Source of the DNA: an uncultured Fretibacterium sp.
Lineage (GTDB): Bacteria; Synergistota; Synergistia; Synergistales; Aminobacteriaceae
Direction: 5' to 3'
Length of the DNA: 14,252 nucleotides
Assembly (NCBI RefSeq): GCF_938040765.1
Contig: NZ_CALIAA010000264.1
Span: forward strand, 1-14,252
The notes under the pieces were generated by a model that worked only from the letters and a program-made list of their open reading frames with translations, was not told where the DNA came from and did no database searches. This document shows positions 7,677 through 14,252 of this stretch, piece by piece (the stretch's first letter is position 1; each line of letters starts with the position of its first letter). Position numbers and translations under genes: made by a program.

Positions 7677-8894
7677 TTACATGAACCGCTCGACGGGCCC
7701 CGTCTGTTCCTCGATCACCGGAACGTAGGTCTGGGGCCTGCGGCCGAAGCAGACGTCCATCTGTTCGTAGAAGGTCACCGCATCCAGGTTGACGAACCGC
7801 TGCTCGATCGCCCGCTCCGTGGGCATGTAGCGGATATGTCCCTCGTGGACCTCGACGACCGTCACCCCGCTGAAGCCCTCGTCCAGGAGGATGACCCCGG
7901 CCGAGCCGATCTCCTTGCCGAAGTTGACGTCGTAGGCGGAGGTGGCCCCGCTGCGGACGATGTGCCCGGGGATGACCTCGCGCACCTCGGGTATCTCGAA
8001 GACCCCCGGCACGAACATGCCCGAGACCTTCATGAACTGGCGGATTGCGGGGTCCTTCCGCATCATGGCCTCGAGACGGGTGCGGATGTAGCGTCCCGCG
8101 CCGGCCAGGCGGACGTGCCCGAAGGAGTCCGTGCTGTCCCCGCTGTCCGAGAACACCTTGCCGTCCTCCCCCTTCACGCCCTCGGCCACGACCATGACGT
8201 AGGTCCCCGAGTGCACGTCCGAGTTCAAAATGCGCCGCATGTAATAGTGTTTCACGTGATCGTACACCGCGTCGAAGTCCACCGTGATCTCGGGGATCAG
8301 GACGCAGTCCGCATCCGCAGCCACGCCCCCGCGGAAGGCGGTGTGTCCGGCATAGCGGCCGAAGACCTCGACGATCATCACGCGGTTGTGCGTCTTGCCC
8401 GTGGTCTTGAGGTCCTCGACGATGCGCGATATCTTGTTGATGGCGGAGTCCCCGCCCACCGAGTAGGTCTGGAGGTCCAGGTCCATCGTCTTGGGCGCGT
8501 GGACGCAGGCGATGCCGTTCTGTGCGAGGTCCACCACGACGCTTCCCGTGTCGTCCCCGCCCGAGATGAGGAGGCCGTCGAGGTTGAACTTCCGCAGTCC
8601 CAGCAGGATGCGGTCGTACTTGTCGGGGTCGGGGATCTTCGAGATCTTCACCCGGCTGTGGCCGGCGTCGCTCCCCGCGAAGGCGGAGTTGACGTGGTCC
8701 GTGCGCTCCTCGTCCAGGAAGACCAATCGTTCGAAGTCCACCAGGTTGTAGAGCCCCGCGTACCCGTTGGGGATGATGTATGTCCCGATTCCGCGCGCCA
8801 TGGCGGTCTTGGCCGCGCCGCGGACGACGGCGTTCAGTCCGCCGCAGTCCCCACCCGATGTGATGATGCCGATGTTCTTCATCTTCTTGCCCAT
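7677..8894 (-). CDS. pfkA: 6-phosphofructokinase, pyrophosphate-type signature
   Basis: The protein phosphorylates fructose 6-phosphate in glycolysis. Numbered from the ATG at 8894 (405 residues), it has the phosphoryl-donor loop TSGGDCGGLN (12-21), ISGGDD (110-115), PKTMDLD (134-140) with catalytic-type Asp138, the FGR version of the MGR motif (178-180) and PEI (201-203). Asp at the second D of GGDD and Lys in PKT are the two residues that, in this family, mark PPi-dependent enzymes instead of ATP-dependent ones (which have Gly at both). PPi use, and hence a reversible reaction, is therefore likely but unproven. The motif is PKTMDLD where most relatives have PKTIDND. An upstream in-frame ATG (8909) exists, but the 8894 start has GGAGG eight bases upstream and is preferred. 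It is the first gene of a minus-strand unit with hom. Confidence 0.9.
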   Translation of the reverse strand: MGKKMKNIGIITSGGDCGGLNAVVRGAAKTAMARGIGTYIIPNGYAGLYNLVDFERLVFLDEERTDHVNSAFAGSDAGHSRVKISKIPDPDKYDRILLGLRKFNLDGLLISGGDDTGSVVVDLAQNGIACVHAPKTMDLDLQTYSVGGDSAINKISRIVEDLKTTGKTHNRVMIVEVFGRYAGHTAFRGGVAADADCVLIPEITVDFDAVYDHVKHYYMRRILNSDVHSGTYVMVVAEGVKGEDGKVFSDSGDSTDSFGHVRLAGAGRYIRTRLEAMMRKDPAIRQFMKVSGMFVPGVFEIPEVREVIPGHIVRSGATSAYDVNFGKEIGSAGVILLDEGFSGVTVVEVHEGHIRYMPTERAIEQRFVNLDAVTFYEQMDVCFGRRPQTYVPVIEEQTGPVERFM

Positions 8895-8947
8895 GATGCC
8901 GCCCTCCATGCCCTTGGGATATCGACTCCGAATCTTTCGATACCGAT

Positions 8948-8976
8948 ATTCTATACCAAGGGAGGCGCCGAGTTAA
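8948..8976 (-). promoter_or_regulatory. Sigma-70-type promoter for pfk-hom
   Basis: On the minus strand TTAACT (8971-8976) and TAGAAT (8948-8953) are spaced by 17 bp and lie ~50 bp upstream of the pfk start. A 6-bp inverted repeat, ATATCG (8919-8924) with CGATAT (8944-8949), overlaps the -10 and presumed start site and could be an operator. Confidence 0.5.
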
Positions 8977-9024
8977 CCTATAATTCGAGAGCGGGGCGTG
9001 CATTCCTCCGGGGAATTTCCATCC

Positions 9025-9030
9025 TATAAT
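9025..9030 (+). promoter_or_regulatory. Candidate -10 box for the ankyrin gene pair
   Basis: A perfect TATAAT lies about 90 bases before the preferred start of the first ankyrin gene. Another copy of CCTATAATT is present at 8977-8985. Neither has a convincing -35 at 16-18 bp, so the assignment rests on the -10 alone. If this one is used, transcription begins near 9037, which rules out the far-upstream TTG at 9035 as the start codon. Confidence 0.3.
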
Positions 9031-9121
9031 TGTTTTGCCTACACGAACTTTCAATATCATCATCGCAGGTTCGGCGGACTCAGCGGCGAAATCCATTCAA
9101 GACGATTTTGGAAAGGCGGTA

Positions 9122-10729
9122 GTGAAGGTGCATGGAATTTTTGGGGGAATCGGCAGTGTACCGAAAAAAATTTCAGGGACGCCGCGGTTCGCGGAGGCGG
9201 CTTCGGCAGCGGCTGCAACCGGCACGACGTTCATCGAATTGTGCAGGACGGGAACGCCCGAAGCCGTCGCGGCGGCCCTCCGGTCCGGGGCGGACGTCAA
9301 TGCAAGGGACAAACGCGGCATAACGGCGCTGATGTGGACGGCCTGCAACTTGAACCCGGAGGTCGTGGAAGTGTTGCTCGAGGCCGGGGCAAACGTCGAT
9401 GCGAGGTGTGAGGACAGCGTTACGGCCTTGATGGTGGCCGTTGAGGAGAACCCCGAGCCGAGAGTTGTATCGGCGCTGCTGAATGCCGGGGCGGACATCG
9501 ACGCAAAGAACAAGGAAGGAAGTACGGCGCTGATGTGGGCAGCCCATGACTCGAAGTCGGAGGTCATGGCGGTGTTGCTGGAGGCCGGGGCGGATGTCGA
9601 CACGCAGGACAGGGTCGGACACACGGCGTTGATGTGGGCGGCCTACAACTCGAACCCGGCCGTCGTATCCGCGTTGCTGAAGGCGGGGGCGAATGTTGGG
9701 GCGAGGGAGAAGGACGGACAGACGGCCCTGATCATGGCGGCCATGAAAAACCCGGACCCGGATGTGACCTTGGAACTGCTGAATGCCGGTTCCGAGGTTG
9801 ATGCAAAGGACGACAGCGGAATAACGGCGCTGATGTGGGCGACAGCCTACAACTCGAACCCGGATGTTGTCGTGGCCCTGCTGAAGGCCGGGGCGGATGT
9901 CAACGCGAGGGCGAACGACGGCGCAACGGCGCTGATAGCGGCGGCGGAGAACAATCCGTCCCCGGATATCCTGTCGGTACTGCTGGAGGCGGGAGCGGAC
10001 GTCGACGCGAGGGCGGACAACGGGGACTCGGCGTTGATAGTGGCGGCGGCCAAAAATTCCAACCCGGACGTCGCAGCGCTGCTGTCGAGGTCCGGGGCGA
10101 ATGTCGAGGCAAAGGACGAAGGGGGCTGTACGGCGCTGTTGCGCGCTGCGGCGAAGAATGAAAACCCAAAAGCTGTGTCCGTGCTCTTGGAGGCCGGTGC
10201 GGATATCGAGGCGAAAGACGAGGAGGACCGTACGGCGTTGATGTGGGCGGCAGCGAAGAATCCCAATCCGGATGTCGTGGCCTTGCTGTTGGAGGCGGGA
10301 GCGGACGCCGGTGTAAAGGACAAGAGCAAAATGACGGCGCTGGACTACGCGGCGGGGGTGAACCCCGCCCCGGACGTCGTGGCTATGCTGCTGAAGGCCG
10401 GAAAGGGCGTCAAGTTGGAGCGAGAGGACGGTTGGACGCTGCTGATGACGGCCGCTCAGCACGACTCGAATCCGGTCGTCGTGTCGATGCTGTTGAAGGC
10501 GGGGATGGACGTCAACGCAAAGGACGAGAACGGACATACGGCGCTGATGCAGGCCGCAGGGAACAACAAGAATCCAAGGGTCGTATCGGTGCTGCTGGAA
10601 GCGGGGGCGAACGTCAATGCAGAGGACCGGAACGGGCAGACGGTGCTGGCGGCGGCGAAGAGGAATAAGAATCTCGAGGCCAGGACGGCAATCGTCAGGC
10701 TGCTGACGAGCGCGGGCGCAGCGAGGTAA
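9122..10729 (+). CDS. Ankyrin-repeat protein, about 15 units (first of a tandem pair)
   Basis: After a ~40-residue N-terminal region rich in Ala and Gly, the whole protein is a solenoid of about fifteen 33-34-residue ankyrin units. The consensus is DxxGxTALMWAAxNxNPxVV followed by xxLLxAGADVDAK. Such repeats bind other proteins; the partner is unknown. The usual ankyrin TPLH is replaced by TALM, and the turn normally occupied by GH carries NxNP. No catalytic domain, clear signal peptide or membrane segment is seen, so location is uncertain. Start choice: the frame is open from a TTG at 9035, but GTG at 9122 has GGAAAGG five bases upstream. The codons following GTG 9128 also align codon by codon with the start of the second ankyrin gene (GIFGGIG against EMLGGIW). 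The last unit, EARTAIVRLLTSAGAAR, is nearly the same as that of the next gene. The two probably form an operon, separated by only 26 bp. Confidence 0.85.
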   Translation: MKVHGIFGGIGSVPKKISGTPRFAEAASAAAATGTTFIELCRTGTPEAVAAALRSGADVNARDKRGITALMWTACNLNPEVVEVLLEAGANVDARCEDSVTALMVAVEENPEPRVVSALLNAGADIDAKNKEGSTALMWAAHDSKSEVMAVLLEAGADVDTQDRVGHTALMWAAYNSNPAVVSALLKAGANVGAREKDGQTALIMAAMKNPDPDVTLELLNAGSEVDAKDDSGITALMWATAYNSNPDVVVALLKAGADVNARANDGATALIAAAENNPSPDILSVLLEAGADVDARADNGDSALIVAAAKNSNPDVAALLSRSGANVEAKDEGGCTALLRAAAKNENPKAVSVLLEAGADIEAKDEEDRTALMWAAAKNPNPDVVALLLEAGADAGVKDKSKMTALDYAAGVNPAPDVVAMLLKAGKGVKLEREDGWTLLMTAAQHDSNPVVVSMLLKAGMDVNAKDENGHTALMQAAGNNKNPRVVSVLLEAGANVNAEDRNGQTVLAAAKRNKNLEARTAIVRLLTSAGAAR

Positions 10730-10755
10730 TTCCTTTTTCAAGTGGAGGGATGGAG

Positions 10756-12108
10756 ATGCTTGGAGGAATTTGGAGGAGGACGAGGGCACTTCTGTTTGGG
10801 GGCGCGACCATGGCGTTTTTCGCGCGCTGCAGGACGGGGACCCCAAAAGCGGTTAGGGAAGACCTCAGTTTCGGGGCGGACGTCAATGCGAAGGATGAGG
10901 ACGGCTGGACGGCATTGATGTATGCGGCGCATAACCCGAACCCTGAGGTCGTGTCGGTGTTGCTCGAGGTCGGGGCAGATGTCGACGCGAAGGATAAGAA
11001 CGGGCGGACGCCGCTGATGTATGCGGCGGCGAACAATCCCGAGCCGGGGATCGTCCTGGCGCTCTTGGAGGCCGGGGCGGATGTCGATGCGAGGACCGAG
11101 GATGGATTGACGGCATTGATGTGGGCGGCCCGCAACCCCAATCCGGAGATCATGTCGGCATTGCTGAAGTCGGGGGCGGACGTCAATGCGGGGACCAATG
11201 AGGGTTATACGGCGTTGATGGCGGCGGCGCAGTACAACTCCAATCCGGATGCCGTGATGCTGCTGGCCGGGGCAGGCGCGAATGTCGACGCGAAGGATAA
11301 GGGCGGACTGACCGCGTTGATGTGGGCGGCAATCTACAATTCGAACCCAGCTGTCGTTATGGCGTTTCTGGAGGCCGGTGCGAACGTCGACGCAAAAAGC
11401 GAGGACAACGCCACGGCTCTGATGTGGGCGGCAGCCCATAATTCCAATCCCGCTGTCGTTTCGAGCCTGCTGAGGGCCGGAGCGGACCTTGGCGCAAGGA
11501 ACGAGGACGGCTGGACGGCATTGAGGTGGGCTGCCTCCAACCCGAACCGGGACGTCACGGCGATGCTGCTTAAGGCCGGGCTGGACGTCAATGAGAGGGA
11601 TAAGGAAGGACAAACGGCGCTGATGGGCGCGGCGGCCTATAACTCGAATCCTGCTGTCGTATCGGCTCTGTTGAATGCCGGGGCCGACGTCGACGCAAAG
11701 GACGAAAACGACTGTACGGCATTGATACATGCGGCGTTGAACAATCCGAAGCCAGGTGTCGCATCCGTCCTGCTGAAAGGCGGAGCGGACGTCAACGCAA
11801 AGGACAATGACGGCTGGACTGCGTTGTTGGCGGCGGCGGCAAACAGCAATCCGGATATCGTGTCGGTATTGCTGAAGGCCGGTGCAGACGTCGATGAAAA
11901 GGACGAGCGTGGCTGGACGGCGCTGATGGCGGCAGCGGCGACCAACACGGGCCCGGAGATCGTATCGGCATTGCTGAGGGCCGGAGCGGACCCCAACGCA
12001 GAAGGCGAGGACGGCCGAACGGCCTTGATGATGACCGAGGAGAACGAGGATTCCGAGGCCAGGACGGCGATCGTCGAACTGCTGAAGAACCGGGGCGCCG
12101 CCACGTAG
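10756..12108 (+). CDS. Ankyrin-repeat protein, about 13 units (second of the tandem pair)
   Basis: The 450-residue product is a paralogue of the preceding protein. A short N-terminal segment (MLGGIWRRTRALLFGG) leads to an entry unit containing RCRTGTPKAV (RCRTGTPEAV-like in its partner: LCRTGTPEAV). Twelve further 33-34-residue ankyrin units follow with the same TALMxAA and NPxVV variant consensus. It closes with SEARTAIVELLKNRGAAT. Two nearby ATGs exist; the one at 10756 has GGAGG seven bases upstream and is preferred to 10750, which abuts the Shine-Dalgarno. A third candidate at ATG 10810 would remove the basic N-terminus. No signal peptide is clear. Shared entry and exit caps show that the pair arose by gene duplication, with units then gained or lost. 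The function is presumably protein binding. Confidence 0.85.
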   Translation: MLGGIWRRTRALLFGGATMAFFARCRTGTPKAVREDLSFGADVNAKDEDGWTALMYAAHNPNPEVVSVLLEVGADVDAKDKNGRTPLMYAAANNPEPGIVLALLEAGADVDARTEDGLTALMWAARNPNPEIMSALLKSGADVNAGTNEGYTALMAAAQYNSNPDAVMLLAGAGANVDAKDKGGLTALMWAAIYNSNPAVVMAFLEAGANVDAKSEDNATALMWAAAHNSNPAVVSSLLRAGADLGARNEDGWTALRWAASNPNRDVTAMLLKAGLDVNERDKEGQTALMGAAAYNSNPAVVSALLNAGADVDAKDENDCTALIHAALNNPKPGVASVLLKGGADVNAKDNDGWTALLAAAANSNPDIVSVLLKAGADVDEKDERGWTALMAAAATNTGPEIVSALLRAGADPNAEGEDGRTALMMTEENEDSEARTAIVELLKNRGAAT

Positions 12109-12110
12109 CC

Positions 12111-12144
12111 GGAACGAGGGAGACCCTGCGGCCTCCCTCGTTCC
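12111..12144. terminator. Bidirectional hairpin between the convergent ankyrin and lyase genes
   Basis: Twelve perfect base pairs (12111-12122 with 12133-12144, GGAACGAGGGAG) enclose a 10-nt loop. It sits two bases after the ankyrin stop and seven bases from the lyase stop, so it can serve both transcripts. T runs are poor on either side. Confidence 0.7.
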
Positions 12145-12151
12145 CGAAACC

Positions 12152-13618
12152 TTACAGGCTGTCGCCGAAGTCCTCCCTGAACTTTGCCGCCAGCCGATCC
12201 TGCCAGTCCCCTACCGCCTTCAGCCTTCCGCTGAAGAAGCGCAGGATTTTGGGCTCCTCCGTCCACTCGAGTCCGCCGACCAGATTTCGGTTCTCGAAGA
12301 GCCAATGGATGCGGTCGACGGCGTACTTCACCTGGGACATCGTGAAGACCCTCCGCGGCAGGGCAAGCCGCAGCAGTTCCGCATCGGCCAGACGTTCGCT
12401 TCCGTCCTCGTTGCGCTCCTCCGACAGCGTCCCCCGCTCCATGCCCCTCACCCCGCCCGCGATGAAGACCGCGGCAGCCAGGGCGCCCGCCGTGTACCGA
12501 TTCTGGGGCACGTGGGGCAGGAACGCACGCGCGTTCAGGTGGCAACCCAATCCACCGGCAGGTTTCACCACGGGGACGCCCCGCGCGTCGAGCTCGTCGG
12601 CCATGAAGGCGATGAACTCCGGCCCGTGGCGGATCATGTCGAAGTCCATCGTCTCCTCCAGCCCCACCGCCATCGCCTCGATCTCCCGCACCGACATGCC
12701 CCCGTAGGTCAGGAATCCCTCGAAGAGGGGGATCAGCGGCTGCATGCGTTCGAATAGTGCCCGGTCGGCCGTCAGAATCGCCCCGCCGCGCGCGCACCCC
12801 AGCTTGCGGGCCGAGAAGTACACGATGTCGCAGAGATCCGCGATGCGGCGCGTGATCTCGCGGATCGTGGCTCCGCGCTGGGCCGCCTCGCGCGTCTTGA
12901 TGAAATAGAGGTTGTCGGCCAGAAGCGAGGCGTCCAGGACCAGCGGGGCCCCATGCCGGCGGCAGACCTCCGAGGTCCTCTCCAGGTTCTCCAGCGACCA
13001 GGGCTGGCCGCCGATCAGGTTCGTCCCCGCCTCCATGCGCACGAACGGGACGTTGCCCGCCTCGCGTTTCAGCAGCGCGTCGAGGGCGGCCGTGTCCATG
13101 TTGCCCTTGAAGGGGTCGGTACTGTCCAGGTTCAGCGCCTCGGGGAGAAACAGCTCGACGACGCTCCCGCCGTTACGCTCGATATGGGCGCGGGTGGTCG
13201 TGAAGTGGTAGTTCATCGGAACGACGCCACCCTTCCCGACGAGGGCGCTGGCCAGGATGTTCTCCGCCGCCCGTCCCTGATGGACGGGGAGCAGGAACGG
13301 CTTGCCGAAGATATCCTGCGTCACCGCCCTCAGACGCTCGAAGCTCATGGACCCCGCGTAGCTGTCGTCCGCCGTCATCATCGCCGCCAGCTGTCGGTCG
13401 CTCATGGCGTTGACGCCGCTGTCCGTCAGCATGTCCAGAAAGACCTTGTCGTTCTTCAACAGGAACGTGTTGCTGCCCGCCTCCCGAATGGCCGCAACCC
13501 GCTCCTCCACCGACACCAGCGTCAGCTTCTGGACGATGCGCACCTTGTGCATCTCGAGGGGAAACGCCGCGCTGCCAAAGAATTTTACCTGTCCGTCCAA
13601 CTTGAAAACTCCCTTCAT
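12152..13618 (-). CDS. Tyrosine phenol-lyase / tryptophanase family PLP lyase
   Basis: This 488-residue cytoplasmic PLP enzyme belongs to the beta-eliminating lyases that split tyrosine to phenol, pyruvate and ammonia, or tryptophan to indole. Family landmarks are NTFLL (50-54), LTDSGVNAMSD (64-74), Tyr87 in DSYAGS, HQGRAAEN (113-120), NLIGGQP (200-206), Asp229 for the pyridine nitrogen, Lys272 for PLP (FSARK), and Arg417 for the substrate carboxylate. At three positions that separate the two activities it has the tyrosine phenol-lyase residue: Thr140 (Citrobacter Thr124), Arg395 (Arg381) and Phe461 (Phe448), where tryptophanase has Asp, Ile/Val and His. It is not a classical tyrosine phenol-lyase, however. 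Leu232 replaces the PLP-contacting Arg217 and Leu357 replaces His343, and it has N- and C-terminal extensions (~15 residues each), so it belongs to a divergent subfamily usually labelled tryptophanase. The substrate is thus probably tyrosine but unproven. The ATG at 13618 lacks a clear Shine-Dalgarno. The start is supported by the conserved LDGQVKFFGSAAFPLEMHKVRIVQ stretch, which fits the subfamily N-terminus. Expression appears to be governed by the leader at 13644-13907. Confidence 0.88.
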   Translation of the reverse strand: MKGVFKLDGQVKFFGSAAFPLEMHKVRIVQKLTLVSVEERVAAIREAGSNTFLLKNDKVFLDMLTDSGVNAMSDRQLAAMMTADDSYAGSMSFERLRAVTQDIFGKPFLLPVHQGRAAENILASALVGKGGVVPMNYHFTTTRAHIERNGGSVVELFLPEALNLDSTDPFKGNMDTAALDALLKREAGNVPFVRMEAGTNLIGGQPWSLENLERTSEVCRRHGAPLVLDASLLADNLYFIKTREAAQRGATIREITRRIADLCDIVYFSARKLGCARGGAILTADRALFERMQPLIPLFEGFLTYGGMSVREIEAMAVGLEETMDFDMIRHGPEFIAFMADELDARGVPVVKPAGGLGCHLNARAFLPHVPQNRYTAGALAAAVFIAGGVRGMERGTLSEERNEDGSERLADAELLRLALPRRVFTMSQVKYAVDRIHWLFENRNLVGGLEWTEEPKILRFFSGRLKAVGDWQDRLAAKFREDFGDSL

Positions 13619-13643
13619 GACATGATAGGTGAAGTAAAATCTG

Positions 13644-13690
13644 AAATAAAAAAGGGCCCTTTACCGTTGAATCTGGTAAAGAGCCCTTTT
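13644..13690 (-). terminator. Intrinsic terminator (attenuator) in the lyase leader
   Basis: In minus-strand RNA a 16-bp stem forms between 13675-13690 and 13650-13665, with a 9-nt loop and one G-U pair. It is followed directly by a U-rich tract (13644-13653, six T, one A, then three T). The G-U pair becomes a C-A mismatch on the plus strand, so the element is built for minus-strand transcripts. It ends 25 bases before the lyase ATG and after the leader peptide, so every lyase transcript from the upstream promoter must pass it. Confidence 0.9.
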
Positions 13691-13760
13691 GCGAACCTTT
13701 TCTGGATGCCCGTCCCGCACGTGCTACAAGCTACGGCTCCAGCCTCCTCGCAAAGGGCCT
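13682..13760 (-). promoter_or_regulatory. Antiterminator pairing competing with the attenuator
   Basis: RNA from 13748-13760 (AGGCCCUUUGCGA, leader codons 21-25) can pair with 13682-13694 (UCGCAAAAGGGCU): 11 base pairs with one bulged A. The second partner contains the 5' arm of the terminator (13675-13690), so the two structures exclude each other. The upstream partner begins 7 bases after the last of four Tyr codons. A ribosome halted on those codons would leave it free, whereas one translating to the leader stop codon would partly cover it. A small hairpin (13780-13784 with 13761-13765) holds the Tyr codons in its loop and could be the alternative fold. Confidence 0.65.
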
Positions 13761-13820
13761 GGTTCCGTAGTAATAATACGAACCCGAAAGAACAAGGGAC
13801 GAACCCATAATACGCAACAT
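13731..13820 (-). CDS. Leader peptide with four consecutive Tyr codons (29 residues)
   Basis: A short frame runs from ATG 13820-13818 to TAG 13733-13731. It has a GGAGG (13829-13833) eight bases upstream, better than the signal of the lyase itself. Residues 15-18 are Tyr-Tyr-Tyr-Tyr (TAT TAT TAC TAC, 13778-13767). The peptide starts MLRIMGSSLVLS and ends GTRPFARRLEP, with Pro as the last residue before the stop. The frame is open further upstream to ATG 14003, but that would include the promoter and has no matching ribosome-binding site. Position between a promoter and an intrinsic terminator, run of one amino acid and overlap with the antiterminator arm are the classical marks of an attenuation leader. 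The Tyr run matches the expected substrate of the downstream lyase. Confidence 0.75.
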   Translation of the reverse strand: MLRIMGSSLVLSGSYYYYGTRPFARRLEP

Positions 13821-13878
13821 ACGCACAACCTCCGAAAAACAGCGGGACGGCGATAACTGCCCTATAACACTGTGTGCA

Positions 13879-13907
13879 ACAATACCACGGTGAAGGAAAT
13901 CCGTCAA
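13879..13907 (-). promoter_or_regulatory. Sigma-70-type promoter for the Tyr leader and lyase
   Basis: On the minus strand TTGACG (13902-13907) and TATTGT (13879-13884) are spaced by exactly 17 bp. Transcription would start near 13872, about 40 bases before the leader Shine-Dalgarno, giving a ~250-nt leader RNA before the lyase. Confidence 0.6.
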
Positions 13908-14252
13908 GGCCGTCTTTCGCCCGGGTGCCGTTGTCCCGGAGACACGGGGGAAAGCGTTTTGTCTTCCCTGCCGGTATGAGTTGGCCGCAGTTTGTCCATT
14001 CATGACACGCCGTGATCCCCGCTTATCGACTTGGAGTTACAATCCGAATCCAACCGAATGCAACAAGAGGAAATGAGGGAAGGTCGACCTGCCGCTCAAA
14101 AATCGACCCGAGATCGAAACTTAAGTACTGTACTGAATATCTCGTCAAAGACTTCGCTGGGGTTGACAAAGGCACCGAGACGGCTTGCAGGGGAAGAAGC
14201 GCCCTTCTTCCATCTCCGAACGGACCGTGCATAGTCTTCTCGAAGGCCGGAA
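13908..14252. other. Region without a supportable gene
   Basis: Several open frames of 60-70 codons occur on both strands, but none has a good ribosome-binding site, recognisable motif or plausible composition. The stretch is less GC-rich than the coding regions. A perfect palindrome AGTAC-T-GTACT lies at 14124-14134, with a TTGACG on the minus strand just upstream of it (14143-14148) but no convincing -10. I see no tRNA, insertion sequence or CRISPR unit. Confidence 0.5.

Noticed and set aside
9132..9171. ATG at 9132 followed by an A AAA AAA heptamer that could shift -1 into the ankyrin frame (MEFLGES resembling MEMLGG)
   Set aside because: The ankyrin frame itself aligns better, codon by codon, with the start of the second ankyrin gene (GIFGGIG with EMLGGIW), so no frameshift is needed.
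9173..11730. Long open frames on the minus strand opposite the ankyrin genes (557 and 330 codons)
   Set aside because: They mirror the ~100-bp periodic, GC-rich ankyrin repeats and show repeated Arg/Gln/His-rich strings; no start signals or domains.
13640..13875. T-box riboswitch for the lyase
   Set aside because: No T-box sequence or specifier-loop arrangement seen; a translated leader with Shine-Dalgarno and Tyr run explains the structure better.
13731..14003. 90-codon frame containing the Tyr leader
   Set aside because: The upstream part overlaps the promoter and lacks a ribosome-binding site; the internal ATG at 13820 has GGAGG at proper spacing.
14031..14234. 67- and 69-codon frames on opposite strands near the right end
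   Set aside because: No motif, no good start signal, and they overlap each other almost completely.

Overview
The window is GC-rich and gene-dense and reads like the chromosome of an anaerobic, probably diderm, amino-acid-fermenting bacterium. The clues are a pyrophosphate-type phosphofructokinase, a tyrosine phenol-lyase/tryptophanase-family enzyme, an Rpn-family nuclease of the kind common in gut anaerobes, and a piece of a large repeat adhesin. Synergistota would fit, but no marker gene is present, so this is an inference.

Left part (1-6731). The 3' part of an AddB-like Fe-S nuclease gene (+) is followed by an Rpn-family nuclease (+) with its own extended -10 promoter. Next come a degraded 3' end of a second homoserine dehydrogenase gene (-), the 3' portion of a large secreted/adhesin-like protein (-) that has lost its 5' end, and an EamA/DMT transporter (-). 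Two repeat pairs interleave here. The last 50 bp of the AddB-like locus recur at 5588-5637, touching the transporter stop codon. The 3' end of hom recurs at 3613-3730. The order is therefore addB-tail / Rpn / hom-tail' / adhesin fragment / addB-tail' / transporter / hom, as if two alternative addB-to-hom intervals had been joined by recombination (or by assembly).

Middle (6581-8976). hom and a PPi-signature pfk form a tight minus-strand pair, pfk first, 19 bp apart, with a recognisable promoter upstream of pfk.

Right part (9000-12150). Two tandem plus-strand genes encode proteins made almost entirely of ankyrin-type repeats (about 15 and 13 units). They end in a strong hairpin shared with the convergent lyase gene.

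Far right (12152-13907). A tyrosine phenol-lyase-like gene (-) is preceded by a complete attenuator-like leader: promoter, Shine-Dalgarno, a 29-codon leader peptide with four consecutive Tyr codons, an antiterminator pairing and a textbook intrinsic terminator 25 nt before the lyase start. A tyrosine-codon leader in front of a lyase with tyrosine phenol-lyase specificity residues is the most notable signal in the window. By geometry, Tyr-tRNA shortage should switch the lyase on, which is the reverse of what a purely catabolic enzyme would need. The last ~345 bp hold no gene that can be supported.
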